A stretch of DNA of 64,000 nt. Source: Comamonadaceae bacterium OH2545_COT-014 (GTDB lineage: Bacteria; Pseudomonadota; Gammaproteobacteria; Burkholderiales; Burkholderiaceae_C). Both the position numbers and the translations under genes were made by a program. Below, in pieces: positions 38,915 to 48,145 of this stretch. The stretch covers positions 1 to 64,000 of the forward strand of contig RQYR01000013.1 of NCBI GenBank assembly GCA_003859965.1, written 5' to 3'. How positions within the stretch are numbered: the first letter of the stretch is position 1; each line of letters opens with the position of its first letter. The notes below the pieces were generated by a model. That model did no database searches and was not told where the DNA came from. It saw only the letters and a list, made by a program, of their open reading frames with translations.

Positions 38915-41900
38915 ATGTTCCCTTTTTTCCGCGAACGCAAAGATACGCCTGAAACTCCCGCGCCCGCCGCGCCCAAGGCCGCTGAAGCTCATCCGCTGGA
39001 CGCCCTGACCGGCGGCGCGTTTTCCGCCGCCACATCGGGCGAGCGTGCGGCGCGCATTCGTGCCTGGCTGGCTACGCAACCCACGCCCGAACAGATGCAG
39101 GAGGTTTACAAGGAGCTGGCCGCCAAGGACAAGGGCGCGGCCAAGGCCCTGCGTGAAAAGCTCGACGAACTCAAGCGCGCCCGCCACCAGGAGGCCCTGG
39201 CCGCCGACTGGGCCGCCAAGGCCGAGGCGCTGCTGCAAGCCGCCCGCCTGAACGTGGCCGATGCCCTGGCCTGGCAGCGCGACGCCGCCCGCGCCGGGGC
39301 GCCGCTGTCGCGCGAGCCGCTGGCCGGCCTGCGCAGCCAGCTGGCCGAGCGCATCAAGACCGTGGAAGACCTGCAGCAGCGCGTGATGGTGCAGCGCGAA
39401 GCCGCCGTGCTGCTGGCCCAGCGCATTGAGCTGCTGTCCACCAAGCCCTGGCGCGACGCCGATGCCGCCCAGGCCGGTCTGGAAACGGACGTGGCCCACT
39501 GGCGCGAACAATCCGCCGCCCTGCAGGCCGATGCCCAGTGGGGCAGCGTGGACATGCGCTACCCGCCCCAGATCGAAGCCGCCCAGGCGCAGCTGGCCGC
39601 CGTGTGGGACGCCTTTGGCGCCGCCCTGGCCCAAACCCGCGCCGCCGCGCAGGACGCCAACGCCCCCCTGCCTTCCGTGCCCGTGTGGGCTGACGAGCTG
39701 CGCGTGGCGCGCGGCCTGCCGCCTGAAACGGCCAGCCAGGCCGACGCGAACGAAAAAGCGGCGTCCGCCAAGCCCAAGGCCAGCGCCGAACAGCGCGCCG
39801 CCGCCACCCAGGCCGTGCAGGCCGGCGTGATGCTGCTGGAGCAGGCCGTCACCGCCGGCCACACCAAGAACACCCACAGCGCCGCCGCCGCGCTGCGCCA
39901 GGCACTCAAGACGCACGGCCGCCTGGTTGACGACGCGCTGGCCGCGCGCGTGCACGCCGCGCTGGTTTCCGCCGGCGAGCTGGAAGGCTGGCAGCGCTGG
40001 AGCGCCGACCAGCTGCGCGAACAGCTCGTGGCCAAGGCTGAAGCCCTGTTGGTCAAGCGCCGCGTCAAAGGCGCCTCGGCCAAAACAGCCAAAGCAGCCG
40101 AAGCGGCGCCAACAGCCGATGCGGCGGAAACTGCCGGGGCCGCCGGGGCCGCCGGGGCCGCCGGGGCGTCGCCCACCCCGGCCGCGCCAGGCACACCGCC
40201 AGCCGAAGTGCCTGCCGCCACCCCGGATGCTATTGAAAGCATAGCTTCTCAGGCCGAAAATACGGCCCAAACGGCTGAAAACACCGAAGAAACCGTAACA
40301 CCCCAGGCCGCCCCGCCTGCCGAAGACGAGGGCTGGGAAACCGTTCCTGCCGTCAGCGGCCGCAAGCTGCAAGACACCTTGCGCAAACTGCGCGAAGAAT
40401 GGAAAGCCGCCGACCAGGGCGGCGCCCCCAACCACGCGCTCTGGAAGCGCTTTGACCGCGCCTGCAACGAAGCGCACCGCTTCGTCGAACAATGGCTGGA
40501 CAAGGTGCGCACCGAAGCCGCCGCCCACAAGGCCGAACGCCAGGCCCTGATTGATGAAGTCAAAGCCTGGGGCGCCGCGCAGGCGCAAGCCATCGAGGCT
40601 GGCGGCGCCCAGGCCCGCACCGACTGGAAAGCCTTTGGCCGCCAGATCCACCAGTTCTCCGAACGCTGGCGCGCCGCAGGGCACCTGTCCGAGAAAGCCT
40701 TTGCCGAGCTGCAACCGCTGTGGAAAGAGGCCATCCACACCGCCGCCGCGCCGCTGGAAGCCGCGCAAAAACAAAGCATGGCGCGCCGCCAGGCGCTGAT
40801 CGAGGAAGCGCAGACCCTGGGCGCCGCGCCCAGCCTGCGCGTTGACGCCGTCAAAGCCCTGCAACAGCGCTGGCAGGCCGAAGCCCAGGCCGTGCCACTG
40901 GAGCGCAAGCACGAAACCAGGCTGTGGGACGCCTTCCGCAAACCCATTGACGACGCCTTCAACCGCAAGAGCGCCGAACGCGAAAAGCAGCAAGCCGCCA
41001 CCAGCGCCCATGACCAGGCCGTGCTGGCCGCCGCCCAGGCGCTGGAAGCCGCCAACGCCAGCGGCGATGCCGCGCAAATCCGCGCCGCCATGACCGCGCT
41101 GGAAGCCGCGCTGCGCGGCCAGCCAGCGGCCACGCCCGCATCGGCCCCGGCCACGGAAGCTGCGCCCGCTGACGCCGCTGCGTCATCGGGCCAGGCCGCA
41201 GCAGACGCCGCCCCCGCTCCCGCGGAAAGCGCGGCGGACGGTGCCGCTGGCGCCGACACCGCCCCCCCGGCGCCTGCTCCCCAACCTGCCGCCACCCCCG
41301 CCAAGCCCCTGATCGCCATGCGCGGCGACGACCGCCCCGGCATGAAAAAGGCGGAACCCGCCGCCCCCGCGCGCGGCGGCAAGGCCGGCGCAGGCCGTGG
41401 CGATGCCCGTGGCGCAGGCCGCGACCGCGCAGGTGAACGCGGCTCCCGCCCCGACCGGGGGGAGCGAAGTGAGCGGGGTCAGCGCCATGACCGCGCCCCC
41501 CGCCTGGGCGACACCGCCTTCCGCGCCCAGCGCCATGCGCTCGATCAGGCGCAGGCCACCCTCAAGAAGCTGGCCGCGCAAGCACACGGCGAGGCGCTGG
41601 CGCAACTGCTGGGCGCCTGGCAGCAGCGCGATGCGGCGCAACTGCCCAGCGCGCAGGAGCTGGGCCGTGGCGTGACGGGCGCCACCCGCAGCGCCTGGGC
41701 GCAGGCCATTGGCGCGGCCCCAGCGGGCAACCCGGCGGCCGAAGCCCTGCTGCGCCTGGAAATGGCGGCCGAAGTGCCCACGCCGGCCGAACACCTGGAT
41801 GCCCGCCGCGCCCTGCAATTGCAGTTGCTCACCCGCCGTAACGACCCGGCCCCCGCTGCCACCTGGGCGCAAGACACGGCCGCGGTGTTCGCCGCCGCGC

Positions 41901-41962
41901 ACGACGAGGCCAGCGCCCGCCGCCTGCAAAGCGCCCTCAAGGCGCTGCTGCGCAAGGGCTGA
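38915..41962 (+). CDS. Large DUF349 protein, low-complexity linkers
   Basis: 1015 aa, Ala-rich and mostly alpha-helical. DUF349-type helical repeats are recognisable around 467-700 (LQDTLRKLREEWKAADQGGAPNHALWKRFDRACNEAH; DWKAFGRQIHQFSERWRAAG; VKALQQRWQAEA). The N-terminal half (60-370) is also helical. Linkers at about 400-465 and 715-845 are Ala/Pro-rich; one contains a tandem AGA repeat and a palindromic element, and another is Arg/Gly/Asp-rich (RGDARGAGRDRAGERGSRPD). DUF349 proteins are widespread in proteobacteria, but their function is not established. The long antisense frame over this gene is a GC artefact. Confidence 0.85.
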   Translation: MFPFFRERKDTPETPAPAAPKAAEAHPLDALTGGAFSAATSGERAARIRAWLATQPTPEQMQEVYKELAAKDKGAAKALREKLDELKRARHQEALAADWAAKAEALLQAARLNVADALAWQRDAARAGAPLSREPLAGLRSQLAERIKTVEDLQQRVMVQREAAVLLAQRIELLSTKPWRDADAAQAGLETDVAHWREQSAALQADAQWGSVDMRYPPQIEAAQAQLAAVWDAFGAALAQTRAAAQDANAPLPSVPVWADELRVARGLPPETASQADANEKAASAKPKASAEQRAAATQAVQAGVMLLEQAVTAGHTKNTHSAAAALRQALKTHGRLVDDALAARVHAALVSAGELEGWQRWSADQLREQLVAKAEALLVKRRVKGASAKTAKAAEAAPTADAAETAGAAGAAGAAGASPTPAAPGTPPAEVPAATPDAIESIASQAENTAQTAENTEETVTPQAAPPAEDEGWETVPAVSGRKLQDTLRKLREEWKAADQGGAPNHALWKRFDRACNEAHRFVEQWLDKVRTEAAAHKAERQALIDEVKAWGAAQAQAIEAGGAQARTDWKAFGRQIHQFSERWRAAGHLSEKAFAELQPLWKEAIHTAAAPLEAAQKQSMARRQALIEEAQTLGAAPSLRVDAVKALQQRWQAEAQAVPLERKHETRLWDAFRKPIDDAFNRKSAEREKQQAATSAHDQAVLAAAQALEAANASGDAAQIRAAMTALEAALRGQPAATPASAPATEAAPADAAASSGQAAADAAPAPAESAADGAAGADTAPPAPAPQPAATPAKPLIAMRGDDRPGMKKAEPAAPARGGKAGAGRGDARGAGRDRAGERGSRPDRGERSERGQRHDRAPRLGDTAFRAQRHALDQAQATLKKLAAQAHGEALAQLLGAWQQRDAAQLPSAQELGRGVTGATRSAWAQAIGAAPAGNPAAEALLRLEMAAEVPTPAEHLDARRALQLQLLTRRNDPAPAATWAQDTAAVFAAAHDEASARRLQSALKALLRKG
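40134..40168 (+). repeat. 9-bp tandem repeat, GCCGGGGCC units
   Basis: About four copies encode AGAAGAAGA inside the first low-complexity linker of the DUF349 protein. In-frame slippage would only change linker length. Confidence 0.75.
40226..40274 (+). repeat. Palindromic element inside the DUF349 gene
   Basis: GATGCTATTGAAAGCATAGC box, then GGCC-GAAAATAC-GGCC. It encodes DAIESIASQAENTAQT (residues about 438-454) in a variable linker and keeps the frame. Confidence 0.7.
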
Positions 41963-42353
41963 CACGGGGCAGGCGGGGGGCCGCGGCGGCGCGGGCCTCC
42001 CGCCAACAAGCCCGGCAGGCCGCCGCCGCGCTGGCAGTACGGCGAACCAAGCCAGGCACAGGGCCCCGGCGCTGTACTGACGCCCTGGCGGCTGGTTGCC
42101 GGGTGCACCGCGGGCATGGATAGGCATCCGGTCGCGCCACCGTTCGGGCAGGGCGCGCCCGCAGCGCTTTGTTTCCTGAAAACCTGTTCAAAGTCCTTGC
42201 GCGGCGGGCACTCAAGCGGCTTGGGGTGTGCTGGCCAGGCGCCACTCCTTGCTCCCGCCATGCAGCCATGGCTTGTGCCATGGCGAGGCTTTGCAACAGA
42301 AGCAGACCGTCCCCATCCGCTTCATTACCCGCCGTGCAGGGGAAAACAGGCGC
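41963..42353. other. Gap before murI with a MITE-like copy
   Basis: No gene. From 42181 AACCTGTTCAAAGTC and the next ~25 bases match the element at 84-130, and at 42328-42350 CCCGCCGTGCAGGGG matches its right part (158-170). The copy is longer and partly decayed, and its right inverted arm is damaged. Confidence 0.5.
42181..42350 (+). repeat. Decayed MITE/IS-end copy
   Basis: Left end AACCTGTTCAAAGTC identical to 84-98; GCGGCGGGC and AAGCGG blocks follow as in the copy at 47874. The internal part differs from the unit at the window start. Confidence 0.5.
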
Positions 42354-43214
42354 TCAGGCCGCCAGGCCCAGCTGGCGCGCGGCGGCGTGAAGGGCGCTGG
42401 CGTCGCCGGTGGCGCGCAGCGCCAGATGGCCGGGGGCGGCGTCTGTTGGGGGGCGCAGCAGGCCGCGCTCGGCCAGCAGGCGCCGGGTCTGGCGGGCCAC
42501 CGGGGGGCCGGGTTCGAGCAAGGCGATGTGCGGCCCGGCGTGCTGGCGCCAGGCGGCTTCGGCCAGCGGGTAATGGGTGCAGCCGAGCACCAGGGTGTCA
42601 ATGGCGCCGGGCTGCATGCCCAGCGGCCCGAGCTGGCCCAAATACTGTTCAATCAGGTGGCTGGCGCTGGCGCCTGCGGGCGCCAGGCTGGACGCCTCGG
42701 CCTCGATCGCGTCAGCCAGCCCGTTGCAAGCCAGCGCGATGAACTGCACATGGGCCGGCTGGGCGGCCTGCAGCAGGCGGTAGCGCTGGCTTTGCAGCGT
42801 GCCCTGGGTGGCCAGCACGCCCACGCGGCCGGTGCGGGTGAGCGCGGCGGCGGGCTTGAGGGCCGGCTCCACGCCCACGATGGGCAGGTGCGGGTGCGCG
42901 GCGCGCAGCGCCTGCGCGGCGGCGGCGGTGGCGGTGTTGCAGGCGATGACCAGCGCCTTGATGCCGTCAGCCGCCAGCAGCGCCGAGCCAATGGCCAGGC
43001 TGCGCGCGGCCACGAAGGCATCGCCCCGCTGGCCGTAGGGGGCGTGGGCGCTGTCGGCCACGTAGATGAAATGTTCGCGCGGCAGCTCGGCGCGCAGGGC
43101 GCGCAGCACGGAGAGGCCGCCAATGCCGCTGTCGAACACGCCGATGGGCCGCGCCGCCGCCAGCGCGGCCAGGGCGGCGGGGCAGGGCGGCGGGGCGGTG
43201 GCGGGCAGCGTCAT
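42354..43214 (-). CDS. murI: Glutamate racemase
   Basis: 286-aa PLP-independent racemase supplying D-glutamate for peptidoglycan. Motifs: IGVFDSGIGGLSVLRAL (24-40), YVADSAHAPYG (51-61), VIACNTATAAA with Cys92 as one acid/base, and LVLGCTHYPL with Cys212 as the other. Length is typical. It lies 27 bp downstream of the class I fumarase gene on the same strand, so the two may be co-transcribed. Confidence 0.96.
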   Translation of the reverse strand: MTLPATAPPPCPAALAALAAARPIGVFDSGIGGLSVLRALRAELPREHFIYVADSAHAPYGQRGDAFVAARSLAIGSALLAADGIKALVIACNTATAAAAQALRAAHPHLPIVGVEPALKPAAALTRTGRVGVLATQGTLQSQRYRLLQAAQPAHVQFIALACNGLADAIEAEASSLAPAGASASHLIEQYLGQLGPLGMQPGAIDTLVLGCTHYPLAEAAWRQHAGPHIALLEPGPPVARQTRRLLAERGLLRPPTDAAPGHLALRATGDASALHAAARQLGLAA

Positions 43215-43241
43215 GTGGCGGTTGGCGGCGGGCGGGAGCGC

Positions 43242-44789
43242 TCAGGCGGTGATGGGCACGCCCTTGAACTCGCCGCTGGCGATGCGCTTTTGCCATTCGG
43301 CCGGGCCGGTGATGTGGGCGCTGGTGCCGCCGGCGTCCACGGCTACGGTGACGGGCATGTCCACTACGTCGAATTCGTAGATGGCTTCCATCCCTAAGTC
43401 TTCAAAGCCGACGACCTTGGCCGTCTTGATAGCCTTGCTGACCAGGTAGGCCGCGCCGCCCACGGCCATGAGGTAGGCGCTTTGGTGCTTTTTGATGGCC
43501 TCGATGGCGGCAGGGCCGCGCTCGGCCTTGCCGATCATGGCGATCAGGCCGGTATTGGCCAGCATCATGTCGGTGAACTTGTCCATGCGCGTGGCCGTCG
43601 TTGGGCCGGCGGGGCCGACGGCTTCATCGCCCACGGGATCGACCGGGCCGACGTAGTAGATGACGCGGTTGGTGAAGTCCACCGGCAGCTTTTCGCCCTT
43701 GGCCAGCATGTCCTGAATGCGCTTGTGCGCGGCGTCGCGGCCGGTGAGCATCTTGCCGCTGAGCAGCAGGGTCTGGCCGGGCTTCCAGCTGGCGACTTGC
43801 TCTTTGGTGAGGGTGTTGAGGTCCACGCGCTGGCTGGTTTCGGTGTTGGGCTGCCAGTCCAGCTTGGGCCACAGGTCGATGGAGGGCGGCTCCAGATGCA
43901 CGGGGCCGCTGCCGTCGAGCACGAAGTGCGCGTGGCGCGTGGCGGCGCAGTTGGGGATCATGGCCACGGGCTTGCTGGCCGCGTGCGTGGGGTACATGGC
44001 GATCTTCACGTCCAGCACGGTGGTCAGGCCGCCCAGGCCCTGCGCGCCTATCCCTAAGGCGTTGACTTTTTCATAAAGCTCCAGGCGCAGTTCCTCGACC
44101 TGGGTGAGCTTTTCGCCGCGCGCGGCCTTGGCCTGCAGCTCGTACATGTTCAGGTCTTCCATCAGGCTTTGCTTGGCCAGCAGCACGGCTTTTTCGGCCG
44201 TGCCGCCGATGCCGATGCCCAGCATGCCCGGCGGGCACCAGCCCGCGCCCATGGTGGGCACGGTCTTGAGCACCCAGTCCACCAGGCTGTCGCTGGGGTT
44301 GAGCATGACCATCTTGCTCTTGTTCTCGCTGCCGCCGCCCTTGGCGGCGACGGTCACATCGACGGTGTTGCCGGGCACGATCTCGGTGACGATGACGGCC
44401 GGGGTGTTGTCGCGCGTGTTCTTGCGCGCAAAGTGCGGGTCGGCCACGACGGAGGCGCGCAGGGTGTTGTCCGGGTGGTTGTAGCCACGGCGCACGCCTT
44501 CGTTGATGGCGTCTTCCAGGCTGCCGGTAAAGCCCTCCCAGCGCACGTCCATGCCCACTTTCAGGAAGACGTTGACGATGCCCGTGTCCTGGCAGATGGG
44601 GCGGTGGCCGAAGGCGGCCATCTTGCTGTTGGTGAGGATTTGCGCCATCGCATCCTTGGCGGCGGGCGAAGCCTCGCGCTCGTAGGCGCGCGCCAGGTGC
44701 TGGATGTAGTCGGCCGGGTGGTAGTAGCTGATGTATTGCAGCGCGGCGCTGATCGACTCGATCAGCGCGTCTTGGGTAATGGTGGTCAT
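43242..44789 (-). CDS. Class I fumarate hydratase ([4Fe-4S])
   Basis: 515-aa oxygen-sensitive fumarase. Start MTTITQDALIESISAALQYISYYHP. The three predicted cluster ligands are Cys66 (HRPICQDTG), Cys185 (GAGWCPPGM) and Cys281 (IPNCAATRHAH), with spacing close to that of characterised class I enzymes. KVVGFEDLGMEAIYEF and DAGGTSAHITGP at the C-terminus (beta domain) complete the fused alpha+beta layout. Divergent from fumC, so the organism encodes an iron-dependent and an iron-independent fumarase side by side. Confidence 0.94.
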   Translation of the reverse strand: MTTITQDALIESISAALQYISYYHPADYIQHLARAYEREASPAAKDAMAQILTNSKMAAFGHRPICQDTGIVNVFLKVGMDVRWEGFTGSLEDAINEGVRRGYNHPDNTLRASVVADPHFARKNTRDNTPAVIVTEIVPGNTVDVTVAAKGGGSENKSKMVMLNPSDSLVDWVLKTVPTMGAGWCPPGMLGIGIGGTAEKAVLLAKQSLMEDLNMYELQAKAARGEKLTQVEELRLELYEKVNALGIGAQGLGGLTTVLDVKIAMYPTHAASKPVAMIPNCAATRHAHFVLDGSGPVHLEPPSIDLWPKLDWQPNTETSQRVDLNTLTKEQVASWKPGQTLLLSGKMLTGRDAAHKRIQDMLAKGEKLPVDFTNRVIYYVGPVDPVGDEAVGPAGPTTATRMDKFTDMMLANTGLIAMIGKAERGPAAIEAIKKHQSAYLMAVGGAAYLVSKAIKTAKVVGFEDLGMEAIYEFDVVDMPVTVAVDAGGTSAHITGPAEWQKRIASGEFKGVPITA

Positions 44790-45006
44790 GGCGTGGGAGT
44801 CGTGGGGTGTTGTGATGATGAAAAGCCTGCGCCTGCCGGGGCGGCAGGGCGGCGGAATTATCGCCGTGCGCCAGGGCGCAACGGCGCATGCCAAGCATTG
44901 CAAATGCGAACCAGTTTCATCTGGTGGCTAGAATCTGCGCCCGCCGCGCCTGCTGCATCCTGTGGCACCGGCCTTGAATCCCAAACGCGACGAGGAGACC
45001 CGCTTC
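44790..45006. promoter_or_regulatory. Divergent fumarase promoter region
   Basis: 216 bp between the two fumarase starts. A TAGAAT (44929-44934) could be the fumC -10; CCAG-TTTCAT-CTGG and GCATT-GCA-AATGC lie just before it and may bind a regulator. SD of fumC is GAGGAG. No clear site of a known iron or redox regulator is seen. Confidence 0.4.
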
Positions 45007-46401
45007 ATGACCGCCACCCGCCAGGAAAAAGACACTTTCGGCCCCATCGACGTGCCCGCCGACAGGCTGTGGGGCGCGCAGACGCAGCGCTCGCTGCAGA
45101 ACTTCGACATCAGCGGCGAGCAGCAGCCGCGCGAGATCATTCATGCGCTGGCGCAGGTCAAGCGCGCCTCGGCCGCCGTCAACCAGCGCCTGGGCCTGCT
45201 GGATGAGAAGAAGGCCGCCGCCATCATCGCCGCCGCCGACGAAGTGATCGCCGGCCGGCACCCCGACGAATTTCCGCTGGTGGTGTGGCAAACCGGCTCG
45301 GGCACGCAAACCAACATGAACGTCAACGAAGTGCTGGCCAACCGCGCCAGCGAGCTGCTGGGCGGCGTGCGCGGCGAGGCCCGCCTGGTGCACCCCAACG
45401 ACGACGTGAACAAGAGCCAGTCCAGCAACGACGTGTATCCCACCGCCATGCACGTGGCCGCCGTCACCGCCATCGAAAGCCGCCTGCTGCCCGCCATTGC
45501 CCGGCTGCGCGCCACGCTGCAGGGCAAGAGCCAAGCCTTTGCCGACATCGTCAAGATCGGCCGCACCCACCTGCAAGATGCCACGCCGCTGACGCTGGGG
45601 CAGGAGTTTTCCGGCTGGGTGGCGCAGCTCGACCACGGCGAGAAGCACCTGCGCTCGGCCCTGCCGCACCTGCACGAGCTGGCCCTGGGCGGCACCGCCG
45701 TGGGCACCGGCCTGAACGCGCCCAAAGGCTATGCCGAGGGCGTGGCCGAGGAGCTGGCGCGGATCACGCAGTACCCCTTCGTCACCTCGCCCAACAAGTT
45801 CGAATCGCTGGCCAGCTGCGATGCGCTGGTGTTCGCCCATGGCGCGCTCAAGACCCTGGCCGCCAGCATGATGAAGATCGCCAACGACGTGCGCTGGCTG
45901 GCCAGCGGCCCGCGCAGCGGCATTGGCGAGATCAGCATCCCCGAGAACGAGCCCGGCTCGTCCATCATGCCCGGCAAGGTCAACCCCACGCAGAGCGAGG
46001 CCGTGACCATGCTGGCCGCGCAGGTGCTGGGCAACGACGTGGCCATCAACGTCGGCGGCGCCAGCGGCAACTTCGAACTGAACGTGTTCCGCCCGCTGGT
46101 GGCGCACAACTTCCTGCAAAGCGTGCGCCTGCTGGCCGATGGCATGAACAGCTTCAATGACCATTGCGCCGTGGGCATCGAGCCCAACCGCGAGCGCATC
46201 GCCGAGCTGGTGCAGCGCTCGCTCATGCTGGTGACCGCGCTCAACCCGCACATCGGCTACGACAAGGCCGCCTTCATCGCCAAGAAGGCGCACAAGGAAG
46301 GCAGCAGCCTGCGTGAAGCGGCGATTGCCAGCGGCCACCTCACGGCCGAGCAGTTCGACGCCTGGGTCGTGCCCGCCAACATGGTGGGCAACCTGCGCTG
46401 A
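45007..46401 (+). CDS. fumC: Class II fumarate hydratase
   Basis: 464-aa iron-independent fumarase of the aspartase/fumarase superfamily. Start ATG 45007 ([29 protein letters not shown]) with GAGGAG 9 bases before. Substrate motifs [48 protein letters not shown] and the signature [15 protein letters not shown] are all intact. Catalyses fumarate to L-malate under oxidative or iron-poor conditions. Confidence 0.96.
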   Translation: MTATRQEKDTFGPIDVPADRLWGAQTQRSLQNFDISGEQQPREIIHALAQVKRASAAVNQRLGLLDEKKAAAIIAAADEVIAGRHPDEFPLVVWQTGSGTQTNMNVNEVLANRASELLGGVRGEARLVHPNDDVNKSQSSNDVYPTAMHVAAVTAIESRLLPAIARLRATLQGKSQAFADIVKIGRTHLQDATPLTLGQEFSGWVAQLDHGEKHLRSALPHLHELALGGTAVGTGLNAPKGYAEGVAEELARITQYPFVTSPNKFESLASCDALVFAHGALKTLAASMMKIANDVRWLASGPRSGIGEISIPENEPGSSIMPGKVNPTQSEAVTMLAAQVLGNDVAINVGGASGNFELNVFRPLVAHNFLQSVRLLADGMNSFNDHCAVGIEPNRERIAELVQRSLMLVTALNPHIGYDKAAFIAKKAHKEGSSLREAAIASGHLTAEQFDAWVVPANMVGNLR

Positions 46402-46449
46402 GGCGGGGCGGCCGGGCACCCGTCCGGTTCGATGATCCAGTGCCGATAA

Positions 46450-46505
46450 TTCAAAAACAATAGCGCCTGGGGCAGTATCCATCTGCCTTGGTGCTTATTT
46501 TTTTA
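46450..46505 (+). repeat. Dispersed palindromic ATAGC element, copy
   Basis: TTCAAAAACAATAGCGCC box, GGCAG-TATCCAT-CTGCC hairpin, GCTTATTTTTTTAG end. Confidence 0.7.
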
Positions 46506-46569
46506 GGGCCAGCCGCCATGCGATCGGCCACGAGCCGGGCAGCGAAACTGTGCATAAAGTGCCGGGGTG

Positions 46570-46622
46570 CATCAAAAAACATAGCGACCTAGGCCGTATA
46601 AACAGCCTCAAAGGCCTGTTTG
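46570..46622 (+). repeat. Dispersed palindromic ATAGC element, copy
   Basis: CATCAAAAAACATAGCGACC box, AGGCC ... GGCCT pairing (46591-46595 and 46612-46616) and a TGTTT end. Confidence 0.7.
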
Positions 46623-46747
46623 GCTGAATGCGTAACGCCGGGGCAATCCACCTGGTCATGTGTGCAGGCGCATGCATGGTGAGTCAGTACCGTATCGCGG
46701 CGCACGCGGCCACGGCGTGGCGCGCAGGCTGCGGATAATCGCCCCCC

Positions 46748-47485
46748 ATGTCCAGCCATTCCAAGATTCTGTTCGGCTTTCACGCCGTAGGCGTGCGCCT
46801 GAAAACGGCGCCGGCTTCGGTGCAAGAGGTTTATGTGGATGCTTCCCGGCGTGACGCGCGCATGAAGCAGTTTCTGGCCCGTGCACAGGAGGCGCGGGTG
46901 CGCGTGATTGAGGCCGACGCCTTGCGGCTGACCCGGCTGGCGGGCAGTGCCGGCCACCAGGGCGTGGCCGCGCGCGTGCAGCCGGTGGCGCAGGCCCGGT
47001 CGCTGGACGATTTGCTGGACGCACTGGACGAGCCGCCGCTGCTGCTGGTGCTTGATGGCGTGACCGATCCGCACAACCTGGGCGCCTGCCTGCGTGTGGC
47101 CGATGGCGCAGGCGCGCATGCGGTGATTGCGCCCAAGGACCACGCGGCGGGCATCAATGCCACGGTGGCCAAGGTGGCCAGCGGCGCGGCGGAGACGGTG
47201 CCGTATTTCATGGTGACCAACCTGGCGCGCACGCTGAACGAGCTGAAGGAACGCCACATCTGGATCACCGGTACGGCAGGCGAGGCCGAGCGCACGCTGT
47301 ACGAGGTGGATTTGACGGGCCCGGCCGCGCTGGTGCTGGGGGCGGAAGGCCCGGGCATGCGCCAGCTGACGCGCAAGACGTGTGACCAGCTGGTGCGTAT
47401 TCCGATGCATGGCGCGGTGGAAAGCCTGAATGTCTCCGTGGCCAGCGGGGTGTGCCTGTACGAAGCGCGGCGGCAACGCGGCTGA
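46748..47485 (+). CDS. rlmB: 23S rRNA Gm2251 2'-O-methyltransferase RlmB
   Basis: 245-aa SPOUT (TrmH-type) methyltransferase. N-terminal [13 protein letters not shown] substrate-binding part, then motif 1 [28 protein letters not shown], motif 2 [27 protein letters not shown] and motif 3 [17 protein letters not shown]. Length and all motifs match RlmB. Stand-alone gene. Confidence 0.94.
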   Translation: MSSHSKILFGFHAVGVRLKTAPASVQEVYVDASRRDARMKQFLARAQEARVRVIEADALRLTRLAGSAGHQGVAARVQPVAQARSLDDLLDALDEPPLLLVLDGVTDPHNLGACLRVADGAGAHAVIAPKDHAAGINATVAKVASGAAETVPYFMVTNLARTLNELKERHIWITGTAGEAERTLYEVDLTGPAALVLGAEGPGMRQLTRKTCDQLVRIPMHGAVESLNVSVASGVCLYEARRQRG

Positions 47486-47873
47486 GCAGGGCCGACGCGG
47501 CGTGCAGGTGAAAGCGCCGGCCGGCCAATGCAAGGCCGGGGCTTGTGCTCTGTGCGGTATCAGGGGCACGCAAAATCAGAAGCAGTTGTTTGCTGGCTCT
47601 ATGGGGCGGCATCGGATTTGGCCGCTCGTTACCTCAACAGTGGCTCCCCGCTTGAGTTTGGGGCGAGTCGCTACCAAGGTTTAATAACAGCGGGCAAGCT
47701 GTGGGCTCCCATGCCTTGGGCTGTATAGCCGCGCACGGGGCCGCCAAAGGGCCGCCAAAGGGGCGCGCCTGGGCCTTGCGTGTTGGAGGGTGTTTGAGCG
47801 GGTAGCGCAGCGGAGTTTTTTGAGCGTGCTGCTTTAAGGGGAAACGCGGAGCAGCGACAGCCAAGCCCTCGGA

Positions 47874-47930
47874 GCCTGTTCAAACCCCCTGCGCGGCGGG
47901 CGATCAAGCGGACTTGGGCGCAGATTTGCG
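47874..47930 (+). repeat. MITE/IS-end-like copy
   Basis: GCCTGTTCAAAC followed by CCCTGCGCGGCGGGCGATCA and AAGCGGACTTGGGCGC, closely parallel to the copy at 42181 and more loosely to 84-130. No matching right end is found. Confidence 0.5.
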
Positions 47931-48041
47931 GCGCCAACCAAGCGTGATGTGTACCAAGGTAGCGCCTTGCAGCCTGTCTCAAGCCTTTTTTGCCCAATCG
48001 CGCCGACATCTTGAACGGGTTTCTCAAAAGAAGTGCAAGAA

Positions 48042-48082
48042 AAAAAGCGCCTGCCCCGAGAAGCCGGAGGCAGGCGCTTTTT
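48042..48082 (-). terminator. Intrinsic terminator of gltA
   Basis: AAAAAGCGCCTGCC (48042-48055) pairs with GGCAGGCGCTTTTT (48069-48082). Read on the minus strand it ends in a T-run, 64 bp beyond the gltA stop. Confidence 0.88.
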
Positions 48083-48145
48083 GCCGTTTGGTTCTTACCC
48101 GTACCCGCACGCCCGGAGCGTGAGCGGGTGATGGGCGGCGATTGA

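Larger units (their letters stand above)
46402..46747. other. Gap with two palindromic elements
   Basis: 346 bp after fumC with no gene. Two copies of the dispersed element occupy 46450-46505 and 46570-46622; the second half leads into the rlmB upstream region. The elements could provide termination after fumC, for which no ordinary terminator is seen. Confidence 0.5.
47486..48145. other. 660-bp gene-free region, mosaic of repeats
   Basis: No credible gene on either strand. It holds an 11-bp tandem duplication (GGGCCGCCAAA, 47738-47759), a MITE-like left end from 47874 and the gltA terminator at 48042-48082. 47600-47720 is less GC-rich than the surroundings. It may be an eroded insertion site. 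Confidence 0.5.

Noticed and set aside
38756-41077. 773-codon minus-strand frame opposite the DUF349 gene
   Set aside because: Glycine-rich artefact of the Ala-rich sense protein.
43425-43445. CTTGATAGCCTTGCTGAC in the class I fumarase gene, resembling the element
   Set aside because: Encodes the conserved segment KAIKTAKVVGFEDLG; no extra residues and no hairpin.
47634-47864. 76-codon minus-strand frame in the rlmB-gltA gap
   Set aside because: No SD, no recognisable family, sits over repeats; typical spurious frame in eroded DNA.
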